The translations under genes were made by a program, and so were the position numbers. The notes beneath the pieces were generated by a model. That model was not told the DNA's origin, did no database searches, and saw nothing but the letters and a program-made list of their open reading frames with translations. 64,000 nucleotides of DNA, taken from the NCBI GenBank assembly GCA_025210375.1, contig JAOASB010000037.1:1-64000 (forward strand), written 5' to 3'. Positions 18,634-27,088 of this stretch are shown here, piece after piece; position 1 is the first letter of the stretch, and each line of letters opens with the position of its first letter. Source of the DNA: Maledivibacter sp. (GTDB taxonomy: Bacteria; Bacillota; Clostridia; Peptostreptococcales; Caminicellaceae).

Positions 18634-18688
18634 ATTATATCGTATTTATTTACAATATCCTTAAAAAAAGTCGAATTTTGTAGAAAAT
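18634..18688 (-). promoter_or_regulatory. Shared block copy 3 with distal -10
   Basis: On the minus strand TTTTCTACAAAATTCGACTT (18668-18687 approx.) matches the upstream half of copy 1. It is followed, 27 nt after CGACTTT, by TATAAT (18634-18639); the gap is 28 nt in copy 1. It points toward the AraC gene and may be a second, distal promoter or operator. The rest of 18331-18720 shows no gene. Confidence 0.45.
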
Positions 18689-18727
18689 TAATTTATATAC
18701 TAACTTAAAAGTTTAAATAAAACCATA

Positions 18728-18766
18728 AAAAACCACCTAGCTTTTATTTAGCTAGGTGGTTCTAAA
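18728..18766 (-). terminator. Terminator after the HD-GYP gene
   Basis: AACCACCTAGCT / AGCTAGGTGGTT stem; on the minus strand a T run follows (TTTTTTATGG). About 75 bp beyond the HD-GYP stop. Confidence 0.8.
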
Positions 18767-18836
18767 ACCCTCATTAATATATTATATAATTTTTTCCATT
18801 TCATCAATTTAACAACAAAAAAAAACATCTCAGTAC

Positions 18837-19943
18837 CTATACCTCAAAAACTATATTTTTAATAACAATATTTGTCTCCTTAGATAGATCACATATGAAG
18901 GGGCTGATGCCCTCATCATTATATTTGAACACTTTAATTACTGGTCTTAATAGCATATCATGATTTATATTGTCAACGGTTCCTATAAAACCATTGCTCA
19001 ACCTAACAACTGTCCCTATAGGGAATGGTATTATTCTTTGTAGAAAGCTTTTCACTAGATCCATATTAAAAAATCTTCCTCCTGACCCCATAAAATATTC
19101 AATAGCTTCATGGGGGCACAGGGCCTTTCTGTAGGGACGATCTGATGTTAAAGCATCATATACATCGGCAATTGATGCAATTTGAGAAAGTATATTTATT
19201 TGATCCCCTTTGAGTCCCTGAGGATATCCTGAACCATCATATCTTTCTTGATGCTGCAGGGCAATAATTCTTACCTTGGGTCCTAATTCCGTATTTTCTC
19301 TTAAGTATGCAAAACCCTTCTCACAATGATCTTGAATAATACTATATTCTTCACCGTTTAATTTTCCCTGTTTATTTAATATCTCATTTGGAACAAATAT
19401 CTTTCCCACATCGTGTAGCATACAGCCTAAGGTTAAATCATACAAATCATTTCTATTAAGTCCATAGGCTATTCCTAATGTTAAGGCTAGGATTCCAACA
19501 TTTACACTATGATTATATGTATAGGTATCAAGACTCTTAATATCGACCAAACTAATTAATAATTTAGGCTGAGAGAATATATCGTCAACAATAAGCTTAG
19601 CCATTTTTTGAATTTCCTCAAAGCCCATTTGATTTTCATTATTCAAATTCTTCTTTTTAAATTCATTGGTATTAGGGTCTTCTATAACAACAGAATTATT
19701 ATATATGCTTGATATTGAATCTATAGCTTTCCTTCTTATTTGTGGTTTTATTATGTCATCCAGTTCCTGTTCACTATATTCATCAAAAATATATACAGAA
19801 TAGAATCCATGGTCCTTAATTTTATTTATATATCTATGGGATAATTTTGTACCCTTTACTAACAAAATTTTTCCATCAGAATTATACAAATTTTGTGCTA
19901 AGAATACTCCTTCTCTTATCACAGATAATGGTACTAATCTCAC
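18837..19943 (-). CDS. HD-GYP domain protein (putative c-di-GMP phosphodiesterase)
   Basis: 368 residues. The HD-GYP core spans about 140-310: HSVNVGILALTLG, HDVGKIFVPNEILNK, HCEKGFAYL, and the signature HQERYDGSGYPQGLKG. The catalytic His-Asp pairs are intact. The N-terminal 90 residues (IREGVFLAQNLYNSDGKILL) look like the usual HD-GYP-associated N-terminal domain. The C-terminus is a small beta domain resembling those seen on similar clostridial proteins. Such enzymes hydrolyse cyclic di-GMP. The start is GTG behind GAGGTGATAAA. Monocistronic, with its own terminator. Confidence 0.9.
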   Translation of the reverse strand: MRLVPLSVIREGVFLAQNLYNSDGKILLVKGTKLSHRYINKIKDHGFYSVYIFDEYSEQELDDIIKPQIRRKAIDSISSIYNNSVVIEDPNTNEFKKKNLNNENQMGFEEIQKMAKLIVDDIFSQPKLLISLVDIKSLDTYTYNHSVNVGILALTLGIAYGLNRNDLYDLTLGCMLHDVGKIFVPNEILNKQGKLNGEEYSIIQDHCEKGFAYLRENTELGPKVRIIALQHQERYDGSGYPQGLKGDQINILSQIASIADVYDALTSDRPYRKALCPHEAIEYFMGSGGRFFNMDLVKSFLQRIIPFPIGTVVRLSNGFIGTVDNINHDMLLRPVIKVFKYNDEGISPFICDLSKETNIVIKNIVFEV

Positions 19944-19995
19944 TTTATCACCTCATATTACAAAAATAATTATTATAATTATAACACAAATTATA

Positions 19996-20050
19996 GACTG
20001 AGCAAATTACATAATTGTCTTCTACAAAAACTATATTTTTCTATAATTTG
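19996..20050. repeat. M2 repeat fragment
   Basis: ACTGAGCAAATTACATAATT followed by CTTCTACAAAAACTAT resembles one end of the M2 element (see 49318-49442). It occupies part of the 350-bp gap between the HD-GYP and aminotransferase genes. The rest of that gap shows only AT-rich promoter-like DNA. Confidence 0.45.
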
Positions 20051-20295
20051 GGAATTTTAACAGCTATGCAATATATATTATCCAATTATATCAAGTGAAA
20101 GTCATCTAATTTCTTCTACTATAAGAAAATATCCTTCCAATAGATTCTTTTTTAATTTTTTACTAATTAAAAGATCCCTTAACTTTACCTTGGGATTACT
20201 TCATCACAGAGTTTACACATAAATTATATACATATTATTCTGAATATATGTTATTATAATTATAGATTCATTATTTTAACATAGGAGGTATAGTA

Positions 20296-21489
20296 ATGAA
20301 CCTATCTAAAAGAGTTACAGGAATGCAACAATCACCAATAAGAAAGCTTGTTCCAATAGCTGAAAATGCTAAAAAGCAAGGTAAAAAAGTTTATCATTTA
20401 AACATTGGTCAACCTGATATTGAAACTCCTAATGAATTTTTTAATGCAGTAAAAAATTTCGATGAAAAGGTCTTAAAATACTCTTTTTCACAAGGAATGC
20501 CTCAGTTAATTGACGCTTTGATTGATTACTATAAGAGATATGAAATTAATTTTGAACAGGATGAAATTCTTATTACGAACGGTGGTAGTGAAGCTTTACT
20601 TTTCTCATTAATAGCTGTTGCTGATCATGGTGACGAAGTATTGATACCTGAGCCATTTTATACTAATTATAACGGATTTTCTTCTGCCGTAGGGGTTAAT
20701 GTTATTCCAATGACTACTAAAGCCACAGACGGATTTCATTTACCTGATAAGGCATCCATAGAAAAACGTATTACTCCTAAAACAAAGGCTATATTGCTGT
20801 CAAATCCTGGTAATCCAACCGGTGTAGTCTACACTACTGATGAGATTCAAAGGATTGCAGACATAGCAAAGGAATACAACCTATTTGTTATAGCCGATGA
20901 AGTTTACAGAGAATTTGTATACGATGACCTTCAATACACTAGTTTTGGTAACATTAAAGAGATATCAGATAGAGTAATAATCGTTGATAGTATATCTAAA
21001 AGATATAGTGCATGTGGTGCTAGAATTGGGTCAATAGCTAGTAAAAACAAAGATTTAATTAATCAAATCCTAAAGCTTTGTCAAGGTAGACTTTGTGTTC
21101 CCACATTAGAACAAATAGGTGCAGTAGAATTATATTCTGTGCCACAAGATTATTTTGACAGTGTACATGACGAATATCAAAAGCGAAGGGACATTGTATT
21201 TGAAGCCTTAGAACAAATACCCGGTGTTATTTGCAAAAAACCTACTGGTGCATTCTACGTTATAGCGAAACTTCCAGTTGTAGATGCAGAAGAATTTGTA
21301 ATATGGCTATTAAAGGAATTTGATGTAGACAATGAAACTGTTATGATGGCTCCAGCTGAAGGCTTCTATGCTACACCTGGTTTAGGTAAGGATGAGGTTA
21401 GATTAGCATATATATTAAATGAAAATGATTTAAGAAAAGCCATGAATATATTAAAGGTCGGATTAGAAAAATATCCAAATAGGAAATAA
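20296..21489 (+). CDS. Class I/II pyridoxal phosphate-dependent aminotransferase
   Basis: 397 residues, aspartate-aminotransferase fold. HLNIGQPDIETP opens the protein. NGGSEALLFSL binds the phosphate, NPGNPTGVVYT and ADEVYREFVYDD hold the Asn and Asp that contact PLP, and DSISKRYSACGARIG carries the Schiff-base lysine. Substrate could be aspartate, aromatic or branched amino acids; sequence alone does not decide. Start ATG behind ATAGGAGGTATAGTA. It is one of the few plus-strand genes and stands alone between its own promoter region and a very strong terminator. Confidence 0.92.
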   Translation: MNLSKRVTGMQQSPIRKLVPIAENAKKQGKKVYHLNIGQPDIETPNEFFNAVKNFDEKVLKYSFSQGMPQLIDALIDYYKRYEINFEQDEILITNGGSEALLFSLIAVADHGDEVLIPEPFYTNYNGFSSAVGVNVIPMTTKATDGFHLPDKASIEKRITPKTKAILLSNPGNPTGVVYTTDEIQRIADIAKEYNLFVIADEVYREFVYDDLQYTSFGNIKEISDRVIIVDSISKRYSACGARIGSIASKNKDLINQILKLCQGRLCVPTLEQIGAVELYSVPQDYFDSVHDEYQKRRDIVFEALEQIPGVICKKPTGAFYVIAKLPVVDAEEFVIWLLKEFDVDNETVMMAPAEGFYATPGLGKDEVRLAYILNENDLRKAMNILKVGLEKYPNRK

Positions 21490-21497
21490 GATAAACA

Positions 21498-21546
21498 AAC
21501 TATAAAAACACCCATGGGAGAAATCCCATGGGTGTTTTTATAGTTT
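21498..21546. terminator. Very strong bidirectional terminator, 23-bp stem
   Basis: A perfect 23-bp stem (AAACTATAAAAACACCC ... GGGTGTTTTTATAGTTT) closes on a GAAA tetraloop. It serves the aminotransferase (+) and the small Cys-rich gene (-). Confidence 0.9.
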
Positions 21547-21574
21547 TAATAAATCATAATAGACACTTGTTTTA

Positions 21575-21712
21575 CTAATGTTCTTGTCTATAAATTCTTT
21601 CATAAAAATCACATTTATCAGTGGTACAGTTATTGCCAATACAATGGATACATGTTATCATCCCACATTTTCTTTTTGAATCCTTTTCTCTACTTTCATT
21701 AATTTTTTTCAT
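21575..21712 (-). CDS. 45-residue Cys-rich protein, function unknown
   Basis: A very short gene with an excellent ribosome binding site (CGGAGGAGG, then ATTTAAT, then ATG). The product is basic at the start (MKKINESREKDSKRK) and then has five cysteines in KCGMITCIHC and NNCTTDKC, spaced like a metal-binding site, followed by DFYERIYRQEH. I believe similar Cys-rich miniproteins occur in other clostridia, but I cannot name a family. The strong translation signal, the stop just inside the terminator and the regular Cys spacing argue for a real gene. A zinc or Fe-S role is inference. Confidence 0.7.
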   Translation of the reverse strand: MKKINESREKDSKRKCGMITCIHCIGNNCTTDKCDFYERIYRQEH

Positions 21713-21847
21713 ATTAAATCCTCCTCCGATATCTTGTTTATATATATATTATAATACATGTATTCATTATTGTCAATTGTATACAATTATATTAGTATAA
21801 AAATATAAATTCCCCTTATATACTGTAGGTATTTTCTTTATTAGATT

Positions 21848-21954
21848 AGGGAATTGCATAACTCTCACTTGGCTAAGTTGCATAATCTCTAAGGATTTTA
21901 AAACTACATGGGGTAGATGGTTTTTATAGAAAGTAATTATGCAATTTGCTCAGA
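21848..21954. repeat. M2 repeat copy, 107 bp
   Basis: GGGAATTGCATAACTCTCAC at the left and AATTATGCAATTTGCTCAG at the right bound the copy. It lies between the Cys-rich gene and the MerR terminator. Confidence 0.65.
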
Positions 21955-21980
21955 TAAATTACCCAGGAAAAATAACATTA

Positions 21981-22020
21981 AAAAAAGGTTTAATATACTT
22001 TCATATATTAAACCCGGTTT
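21981..22020 (-). terminator. Terminator of the MerR gene
   Basis: GGTTTAATATA / TATATTAAACC stem followed on the minus strand by a T run. It overlaps the stop codon at 22008. Confidence 0.75.
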
Positions 22021-22628
22021 TTGGAATCACTAAAAAGCTTCTTAAAAAAAGACCCCCTTTTATTTTCAAGTTTTTTTAATTTTTCTCTTAAATTTGCAGT
22101 TTCATAGGATTTTTCCTTTAGTTTCATTTTAAGCCTAGCATTTTCAGATATTAACGTATCCTTATCTTCATTTTTATAACCTGCATCAAAATCATTCAAT
22201 GTAGATTTTAATTCCTTTACCAAAGTGCTACTAAGACTTTTGAAGCTACCATCTAATTTTTCTTCCAGAAGATTTTTAATTTCCGATAAATTATTGGTGA
22301 AATCCATGTCTACAGTATTAATAGCCACAACTTCATTTTCTACCTTATCATTGCTGCTATAACTAGCAGCTGCTACTTCATTCATATTTATAATTTCTTC
22401 TGGGGAACTAAGAATTGTCTTAATTTGTTTATTTGATAGTCCCCTTTCCTTCAATGTCTTAATATATAAAAATTTTTCTATTTCAACATATGTATAGTAT
22501 CTATGTCCCGATCTATTTCTGGGTACTTCTATTTCAAACTCCTTTTCATAAAATCTAAGAACATGATTAGCAAAACCGATAAGCTCACTCGCCTCAGATA
22601 TACTGTACCTCTTTTTATTATCAATCAT
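22008..22628 (-). CDS. MerR-family transcriptional regulator
   Basis: About 206 residues. The N-terminal winged HTH is clear: RYSISEASELIGFANHVLRFYEKEF, then RNRSGHRYYTYVEIEKFLYIKTLKERGLSNKQIKTIL. A long linker leads to a coiled-coil C-terminus (LISENARLKMKLKEKSYE). No Cys-based metal site is present, so it is not a metal-sensing MerR. ATG at 22628 follows GGGGTGAAG; the longer frame to 22649 includes that site. Target unknown. It ends in its own terminator. Confidence 0.85.
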   Translation of the reverse strand: MIDNKKRYSISEASELIGFANHVLRFYEKEFEIEVPRNRSGHRYYTYVEIEKFLYIKTLKERGLSNKQIKTILSSPEEIINMNEVAAASYSSNDKVENEVVAINTVDMDFTNNLSEIKNLLEEKLDGSFKSLSSTLVKELKSTLNDFDAGYKNEDKDTLISENARLKMKLKEKSYETANLREKLKKLENKRGSFFKKLFSDSKNRV

Positions 22629-22786
22629 ATCTTCACCCCTATTTATCACATAGTTTAATTTATGTATTCTTTTAAAATTCTTTAATTCCTCTTAAGATAA
22701 TCAATTTTTTAAAAGCAATTTCATTTATATTCTGAGTGTTTTTAACAAAATTTTCTTTGCATTTTTAATATACGACAGCATTCAAT

Positions 22787-22874
22787 AAAGGGTTTTCATA
22801 GTATAAGTTAAAGTCTATACTAAAATCCCTATAAAGGGTTTAGGATAAATTAAGATTTTGATCCCAAGCTCTAT
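22787..22874. repeat. Paired M1 + M1' deletion derivatives
   Basis: AAAGGGTTTTCATAGTATAA joined directly to GTTAAAGTCTATACTAAAAT and CCCTATA is an M1 element whose middle is deleted. AAGGGTTTAGGATAAATTAA ... CTCTATA next to it is a shortened M1'. The gap between MerR and cheR holds nothing else besides the terminator. Confidence 0.6.
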
Positions 22875-22888
22875 ATTTTTAAGCCTAA

Positions 22889-22931
22889 AATAAAAGCTAT
22901 TTGCACCGACATCTGCAAATAGCTTTTATTA
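22889..22931 (-). terminator. Terminator of cheR
   Basis: AAAAGCTATTTGCA / TGCAAATAGCTTTT stem 55 bp beyond the cheR stop, with T-rich tail on the minus strand. Confidence 0.8.
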
Positions 22932-22986
22932 TTATATAATACAAAATATTATATTTTAGAAACATTTATGTGTTTAATTTTAATCT

Positions 22987-23763
22987 CTAGCCTTTACCAT
23001 AAAAAAATGTTTTGATAGCCTTAAAATTATATCTATTAGGAAGTATTATCTGTTCAGTACTTCCAACAAATAACACTCCATTATTTTTCAAAGCATCGTT
23101 AAATCCTTTATATATTTTTTCTTTAGCTTCTTCAGTAAAATATATTAAAACATTTCTACATATTATCAAATCGCAATTATTTGGATATGAGTCCTTAAGC
23201 AAATCATGGTTATTAAACTTTACACACTTCTTAATTTCTTCACTGATTTTATATGAGTTCCCAGTTTTAATAAAATATTTTTTCTTAAATCTTTCCGGTG
23301 TATTTTCGATACTTTTTGAAGAATATAAACCTAGATTGGCCTTGCTTATTGCTTCCTTGTCAATATCAGTGGCCATGATTTCAATATCTTTTAAATCAAA
23401 AAAATCACTAAGGGTCATTACAAGAGAATATGGTTCCTCACCTGTTGAGCATGCAGCACTCCATATTTTAAGTTTTCTCTTTCCATTGTTTTTTAATAGA
23501 TCAGGAATTACTTGACTATTTAAAACCTTCCATTGTTCAGGATTCCTAAAAAACTCAGATACATTGATAGTTAAATAATTTATGAACTCATTACATATAA
23601 CCTTATCTTTGTTTAGTGCATTAAAATAATCATCATAGCTGTTAAAGTTATTTCTTTTTACTAAGGATTCGATTCGTCTTTTCATTTGTCTTTCTTTATA
23701 GCATGATAAATTAATTCCTGTTTTTCTAAATACTTGTTCCTTAAATTTTTCATATCCTATCAT
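22987..23763 (-). CDS. cheR: Chemotaxis protein methyltransferase CheR
   Basis: 258 residues. N-terminal all-helical CheR_N domain (FRKTGINLSCYKERQMKRRIESLVKR) and C-terminal Rossmann methyltransferase with SAM loop WSAACSTGEEPYSL and CRNVLIYF. It methylates glutamates on chemoreceptors such as the one at 15063. Start ATG behind GTGAGGGCTGAAC. It stands alone in the window with no other che genes beside it. Confidence 0.92.
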   Translation of the reverse strand: MIGYEKFKEQVFRKTGINLSCYKERQMKRRIESLVKRNNFNSYDDYFNALNKDKVICNEFINYLTINVSEFFRNPEQWKVLNSQVIPDLLKNNGKRKLKIWSAACSTGEEPYSLVMTLSDFFDLKDIEIMATDIDKEAISKANLGLYSSKSIENTPERFKKKYFIKTGNSYKISEEIKKCVKFNNHDLLKDSYPNNCDLIICRNVLIYFTEEAKEKIYKGFNDALKNNGVLFVGSTEQIILPNRYNFKAIKTFFYGKG

Positions 23764-23795
23764 GTTCAGCCCTCACTTTGATTATAATATATTAA

Positions 23796-24017
23796 TTGAG
23801 GAAATTGCATACCTTTGGCTTAGCTAAGTTGTATAATATACGGCGTATTTTTGAAGATTCTAAAATTATATATAGGGTTCTCATAGTATAACTTAACTTA
23901 TACATGGACAAATATGCGATGGTTCTGGGCATTTTGGACTTGTATAAGTTAAAGTCTATACTAAAATCCCTATAGTAGATGTTTTTTATGAAAGGTAATT
24001 ATACAATTTGCTCAATT
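23796..24017. repeat. M2 element interrupted by an M1 element
   Basis: M2 outer parts run 23796-23870 (GAGGAAATTGCATACC ... GATTCTAAAATTA) and 23975-24017 (GTAGATGTTTTTTATG ... CAATTTGCTCAA). Between them lies a complete 104-bp M1 (23871-23974). Removing M1 restores the M2 sequence seen elsewhere (TCTAAAACTACAT.TAGTAGAT at 56881). Confidence 0.8.
23871..23974. repeat. M1 element, 104 bp, nested in M2
   Basis: Ends TATAGGGTTCTCATAGTATA and TATAGGGATTTTAGTATAG (reverse strand). The interior contains GGACAAATATGCGATG and TCTGGGCATTTTGGACTT. Length and sequence match the copies at 41367-41470 and 51542-51645. TATA is present at both junctions, suggesting a TA or TATA target. Confidence 0.8.
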
Positions 24018-24114
24018 ATGTAATTATAAATAATTCTAACACATTTCCCGAATAAAACTCAATAAAATTCATTTCTTTCATTTTAATTGAATTTAGTCTT
24101 TATGAAATATAAAC

Positions 24115-24140
24115 AAAAAAAAACCGTGATAAACACGGTA
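24115..24140 (-). terminator. Second hairpin terminator downstream of the S1 gene
   Basis: ACCGTG-ATAAA-CACGGT stem; on the minus strand it is followed by nine T. It may back up the terminator at 24268. Confidence 0.7.
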
Positions 24141-24224
24141 AACGAGAAATATAAGGGGGTCTTCATAATATTTTGTGAGGGTATTAATATTATATCCAAC
24201 CAAATAGAAATTATCCTATTTTTA

Positions 24225-24313
24225 TATAGTTTTTTATCTGAATGAATCGCATAATTACTTTCTATAAAAAATTCCCAGATAAATACTCCTAATATGGACA
24301 TTTGTCTGGGAAT
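24225..24313 (-). terminator. Terminator after the S1 gene, with adjoining M2 fragment
   Basis: ATTCCCAGA-T-AAAT pairs with ATTT-G-TCTGGGAAT (24271-24313) and is followed on the minus strand by TTTTTTAT. The bases next to it (24225-24270) match an M2 end (GCATAATTACTTTCTATAAA). Confidence 0.75.
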
Positions 24314-24366
24314 CATATTATAATCTATTATGAATTATTTCGTAGGTTACTTAGTAGCTCATTATA

Positions 24367-25524
24367 TTAGTCTTCTTTAGATTTTAAAATATCTCCAATA
24401 GTTGACTTTTCTTCCTCGGTATTTTCTACTATATACTCTTCTACATCATCTGTAGCTTGTGCCTCTTTAATAGATAGACTTAATTTTCTATCTTGTACTT
24501 TAATATCTAATATTTTAACTTTTACAGCTTCTCCTTCTTGCAATACTTCTGAAGATTTAGCTATTCTGCTTTCAGAAATTTGAGAAATATGCACTAATCC
24601 TTCTACACCAGCTTCTATTTCCACAAAGGCTCCAAAATCTACTAATTTTACAACTTTACCCTCAACTATATCACCTAATTGGTACTTTTCTTCTATATTG
24701 CTCCAAGGATTTTTTATAGCTTGCTTTAGGCTTAATGATATTCTGCCACTATCTCTATCAATGTCCTTTACATATACTTCTACTATATCACCGATTTTTA
24801 ATACTTCAGTAGGGTGTTTTATTCTTCCCCAAGACATCTCAGATATATGAATAAGTCCATCTACTCCTCCAAGATCTACAAAGGCTCCAAAATTTGTTAT
24901 TCTCTTAACTTCACCCTTCATAACTATATCTTTTTCTATGCTGCTCCAAAATTCTTTTCTTTTTGCTTCTAATATTTTCTCAAGTACTATTCTATGGGAA
25001 AAAACAGCTTTATTTTTGCTTTTATCAAATTCAATAACCTTTACTTGCAACTCTTTACCTGAGTATTCATTTAGGTTTTCAACATATTGATTTGAAAGTT
25101 GAGAAGCTGGTATAAATCCACGTATTTCATTAAAATAAGCAATCATACCACCCTTTACAGCTTCACCTGTTTTTACGGTTACAGTCTTCTTATCCCCATA
25201 TACATCATTTAAAACGTCCCAATCCTTAATTGCGTCGACTCTTTTCTTAGATAGTACAACATTGCCTTCGCCATCATCAGACTTTATAACATATACATCT
25301 ATTTCGTCCCCTTCTTTTAAAATATCTCTAGGGTCAATATCAGTATTATTGGAAAATTCATTTAAAGGAATTATTCCATCGGATTTGTATCCAATGTTTA
25401 CTACAACTTCTTCTTTCTGAACCTGTACAACCTTACCCTTTATAATGTTACCTCGTCTTGGAACAGTAAATAATTTCTCCTCTTGTTCCAATAATTCATT
25501 AAAAGTATTGTTATTATTTTCCAT
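24367..25524 (-). CDS. rpsA: S1 RNA-binding domain protein, 30S ribosomal protein S1-like
   Basis: 385 residues with four S1 domains. They open at about residue 22 (RGNIIKGKVVQVQKEEVVVNIG), 105, 195 (VMKGEVKRITNFGAFVDLGG) and 280 (GDIVEGKVVKLVDFGAFVEI). The tail is acidic. In clostridia the S1 protein is often encoded right after ispH, sometimes fused to it; here it starts 3 bp after the ispH stop as a separate protein. Role: binds mRNA on the 30S subunit and aids initiation. The four-domain form is shorter than E. coli S1 (six domains) but usual in Firmicutes. Confidence 0.88.
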   Translation of the reverse strand: MENNNNTFNELLEQEEKLFTVPRRGNIIKGKVVQVQKEEVVVNIGYKSDGIIPLNEFSNNTDIDPRDILKEGDEIDVYVIKSDDGEGNVVLSKKRVDAIKDWDVLNDVYGDKKTVTVKTGEAVKGGMIAYFNEIRGFIPASQLSNQYVENLNEYSGKELQVKVIEFDKSKNKAVFSHRIVLEKILEAKRKEFWSSIEKDIVMKGEVKRITNFGAFVDLGGVDGLIHISEMSWGRIKHPTEVLKIGDIVEVYVKDIDRDSGRISLSLKQAIKNPWSNIEEKYQLGDIVEGKVVKLVDFGAFVEIEAGVEGLVHISQISESRIAKSSEVLQEGEAVKVKILDIKVQDRKLSLSIKEAQATDDVEEYIVENTEEEKSTIGDILKSKED

Positions 25525-25527
25525 AGT

Positions 25528-26370
25528 TTATTCGCCACCCTTACCTTCTATTTTTTTTATAACATCATTTATAATCCACTCTGGTGTCGATGCACCAGCT
25601 GTTATACCAACTTTTTCACACCCTTGAAGGCTCTGAAAGTCCAATTCATCTGCTGTCTCTATGTGAACAGACTTATCACAATAGCTTTTGCTTATTTCAA
25701 ATAGTTTTTGAGTATTTGAACTATGATACCCCCCAATAACTATCATCATATCTACCTTTTTAGCAATATCTGCACAGGATTCTTGTCTATGCTTTGTAGC
25801 TAAACAAATTGTATTGAATTCCCGTAGTTCCTCAGTTTTTTTATATAGTACATTTACTATAGAATTCCACTTTTCCAAGGTAATAGTAGTTTGTGCTACA
25901 ACACACATTTTTTCATTATACTCTACATTGTCTATTTGATTACTATCTTCAACGATAGTAGCACTATTGTTACACCATCCATTTATACCAATCACCTCTG
26001 GATGGTCTGGATTACCTATTATTATGATTTTATAACCTTTATCATAATATTCTTTGACAATTTCCTGTACCCTTCTTACAAATGGACAGGTTGCATCAAT
26101 AATTTCAATATTTCCTATTTGGGCTTTATCATATATATCCAAAGGGATACCATGGGATCTAATTATCAAAGTAGACTCCTTAGCATGATCAATATCGTCA
26201 ACGGATTCAACCCCTGATTCCCTAAGCTTGTCTATCACTTGCTTATTATGAATTAATGGTCCATAGGTATAAATATTTTTTTCTTTCTTTTTAACAGCTT
26301 CAAATGTTTTATTGAGGGCTCTTTTAACTCCAAAACAAAACCCTGAGTTTTGAGCAACATATATTTTCAT
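25528..26370 (-). CDS. ispH: 4-hydroxy-3-methylbut-2-enyl diphosphate reductase IspH
   Basis: 280 residues, final step of the MEP isoprenoid pathway (HMBPP to IPP and DMAPP), using a [4Fe-4S] cluster. The three cluster cysteines are visible: Cys12 in NSGFCFGVKRA, the one in DATCPFVRRV (about residue 96) and the one in TICLATKHRQES. The HSHGI-like IRSHGIP and HHPEV-like GNPDHPEV motifs are present. DMAPP made here feeds MiaA. It sits between cmk and rpsA, a classic clostridial order, 13 bp after cmk. Confidence 0.95.
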   Translation of the reverse strand: MKIYVAQNSGFCFGVKRALNKTFEAVKKKEKNIYTYGPLIHNKQVIDKLRESGVESVDDIDHAKESTLIIRSHGIPLDIYDKAQIGNIEIIDATCPFVRRVQEIVKEYYDKGYKIIIIGNPDHPEVIGINGWCNNSATIVEDSNQIDNVEYNEKMCVVAQTTITLEKWNSIVNVLYKKTEELREFNTICLATKHRQESCADIAKKVDMMIVIGGYHSSNTQKLFEISKSYCDKSVHIETADELDFQSLQGCEKVGITAGASTPEWIINDVIKKIEGKGGE

Positions 26371-26383
26371 GTGTCAAAACCTC

Positions 26384-27040
26384 CTAAATGCTTTCTGATA
26401 TATAGTCTAGTATAATATTAATAACTTCATCAATATTTTTCCCTGTTGTATCTACCAAAATTGCATCTTCAGCCTTTTTTAATGGATCTAAGGTTCTTTC
26501 ACTATCCATTCTATCTCTATTTGCTATTTCTTCAGCAATGTTCTCATAACTATAATCATAGCCTTTATCCTTTAATTCTTTATATCTTCTTCGGGCTCTT
26601 TCATCTATTGAAGCTGTCAAGAAAAATTTATATTTTGCATTGGGTAAAACCCTAGTTCCAATATCCCTACCATCCATTATAACATTATTTTTCTGTGCAA
26701 TCTCTCCCTGGAGTTTTACCAATGTTTTCCTTACCAACGGTAGTGCCGCTACCCTGGATACATTCTCATTTATTATGGGCTCACGAATTTCTTTATTTAC
26801 ATTAATATTATCCAGTAGTATATTTCCATTGATAAATTGTATCTTTGTTATACTTAAAATCCCTTCAATCATTTTCTCATTATCAAAGGAAATATTTTCA
26901 TTAAGTAATTTTAAGGTTATGGCCCTATACATAGCACCAGTATCAATATATAATAAATCCTTAATTTGTGCAATTTTTTTTGCAATAGTACTTTTACCGG
27001 CTCCAGCAGGCCCATCTATTGCAATACTGATTATATTCAC
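26384..27040 (-). CDS. cmk: Cytidylate kinase
   Basis: About 218 residues. Phosphorylates CMP/dCMP. P-loop GPAGAGKST is near the start, DTGAMYRAITL is the nucleotide-binding loop and DGRDIGTRVLPNA the conserved catalytic segment. A frame open to 27082 exists, but the real start is GTG at 27040, 8 nt behind AGGAGG, giving the normal family length. First gene of the cmk-ispH-rpsA operon. The R152 copy B lies immediately upstream. Confidence 0.93.
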   Translation of the reverse strand: MNIISIAIDGPAGAGKSTIAKKIAQIKDLLYIDTGAMYRAITLKLLNENISFDNEKMIEGILSITKIQFINGNILLDNINVNKEIREPIINENVSRVAALPLVRKTLVKLQGEIAQKNNVIMDGRDIGTRVLPNAKYKFFLTASIDERARRRYKELKDKGYDYSYENIAEEIANRDRMDSERTLDPLKKAEDAILVDTTGKNIDEVINIILDYISESI

Positions 27041-27088
27041 TAAGTGTTCCTCCTTCTTGAAAGATTTTGGGGTACACCTCAATAATAA

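Noticed and set aside
24083..24316. Open frame of 77 codons on the minus strand downstream of the S1 gene
   Set aside because: It runs over two terminator hairpins and an M2 fragment and has no ribosome binding site.
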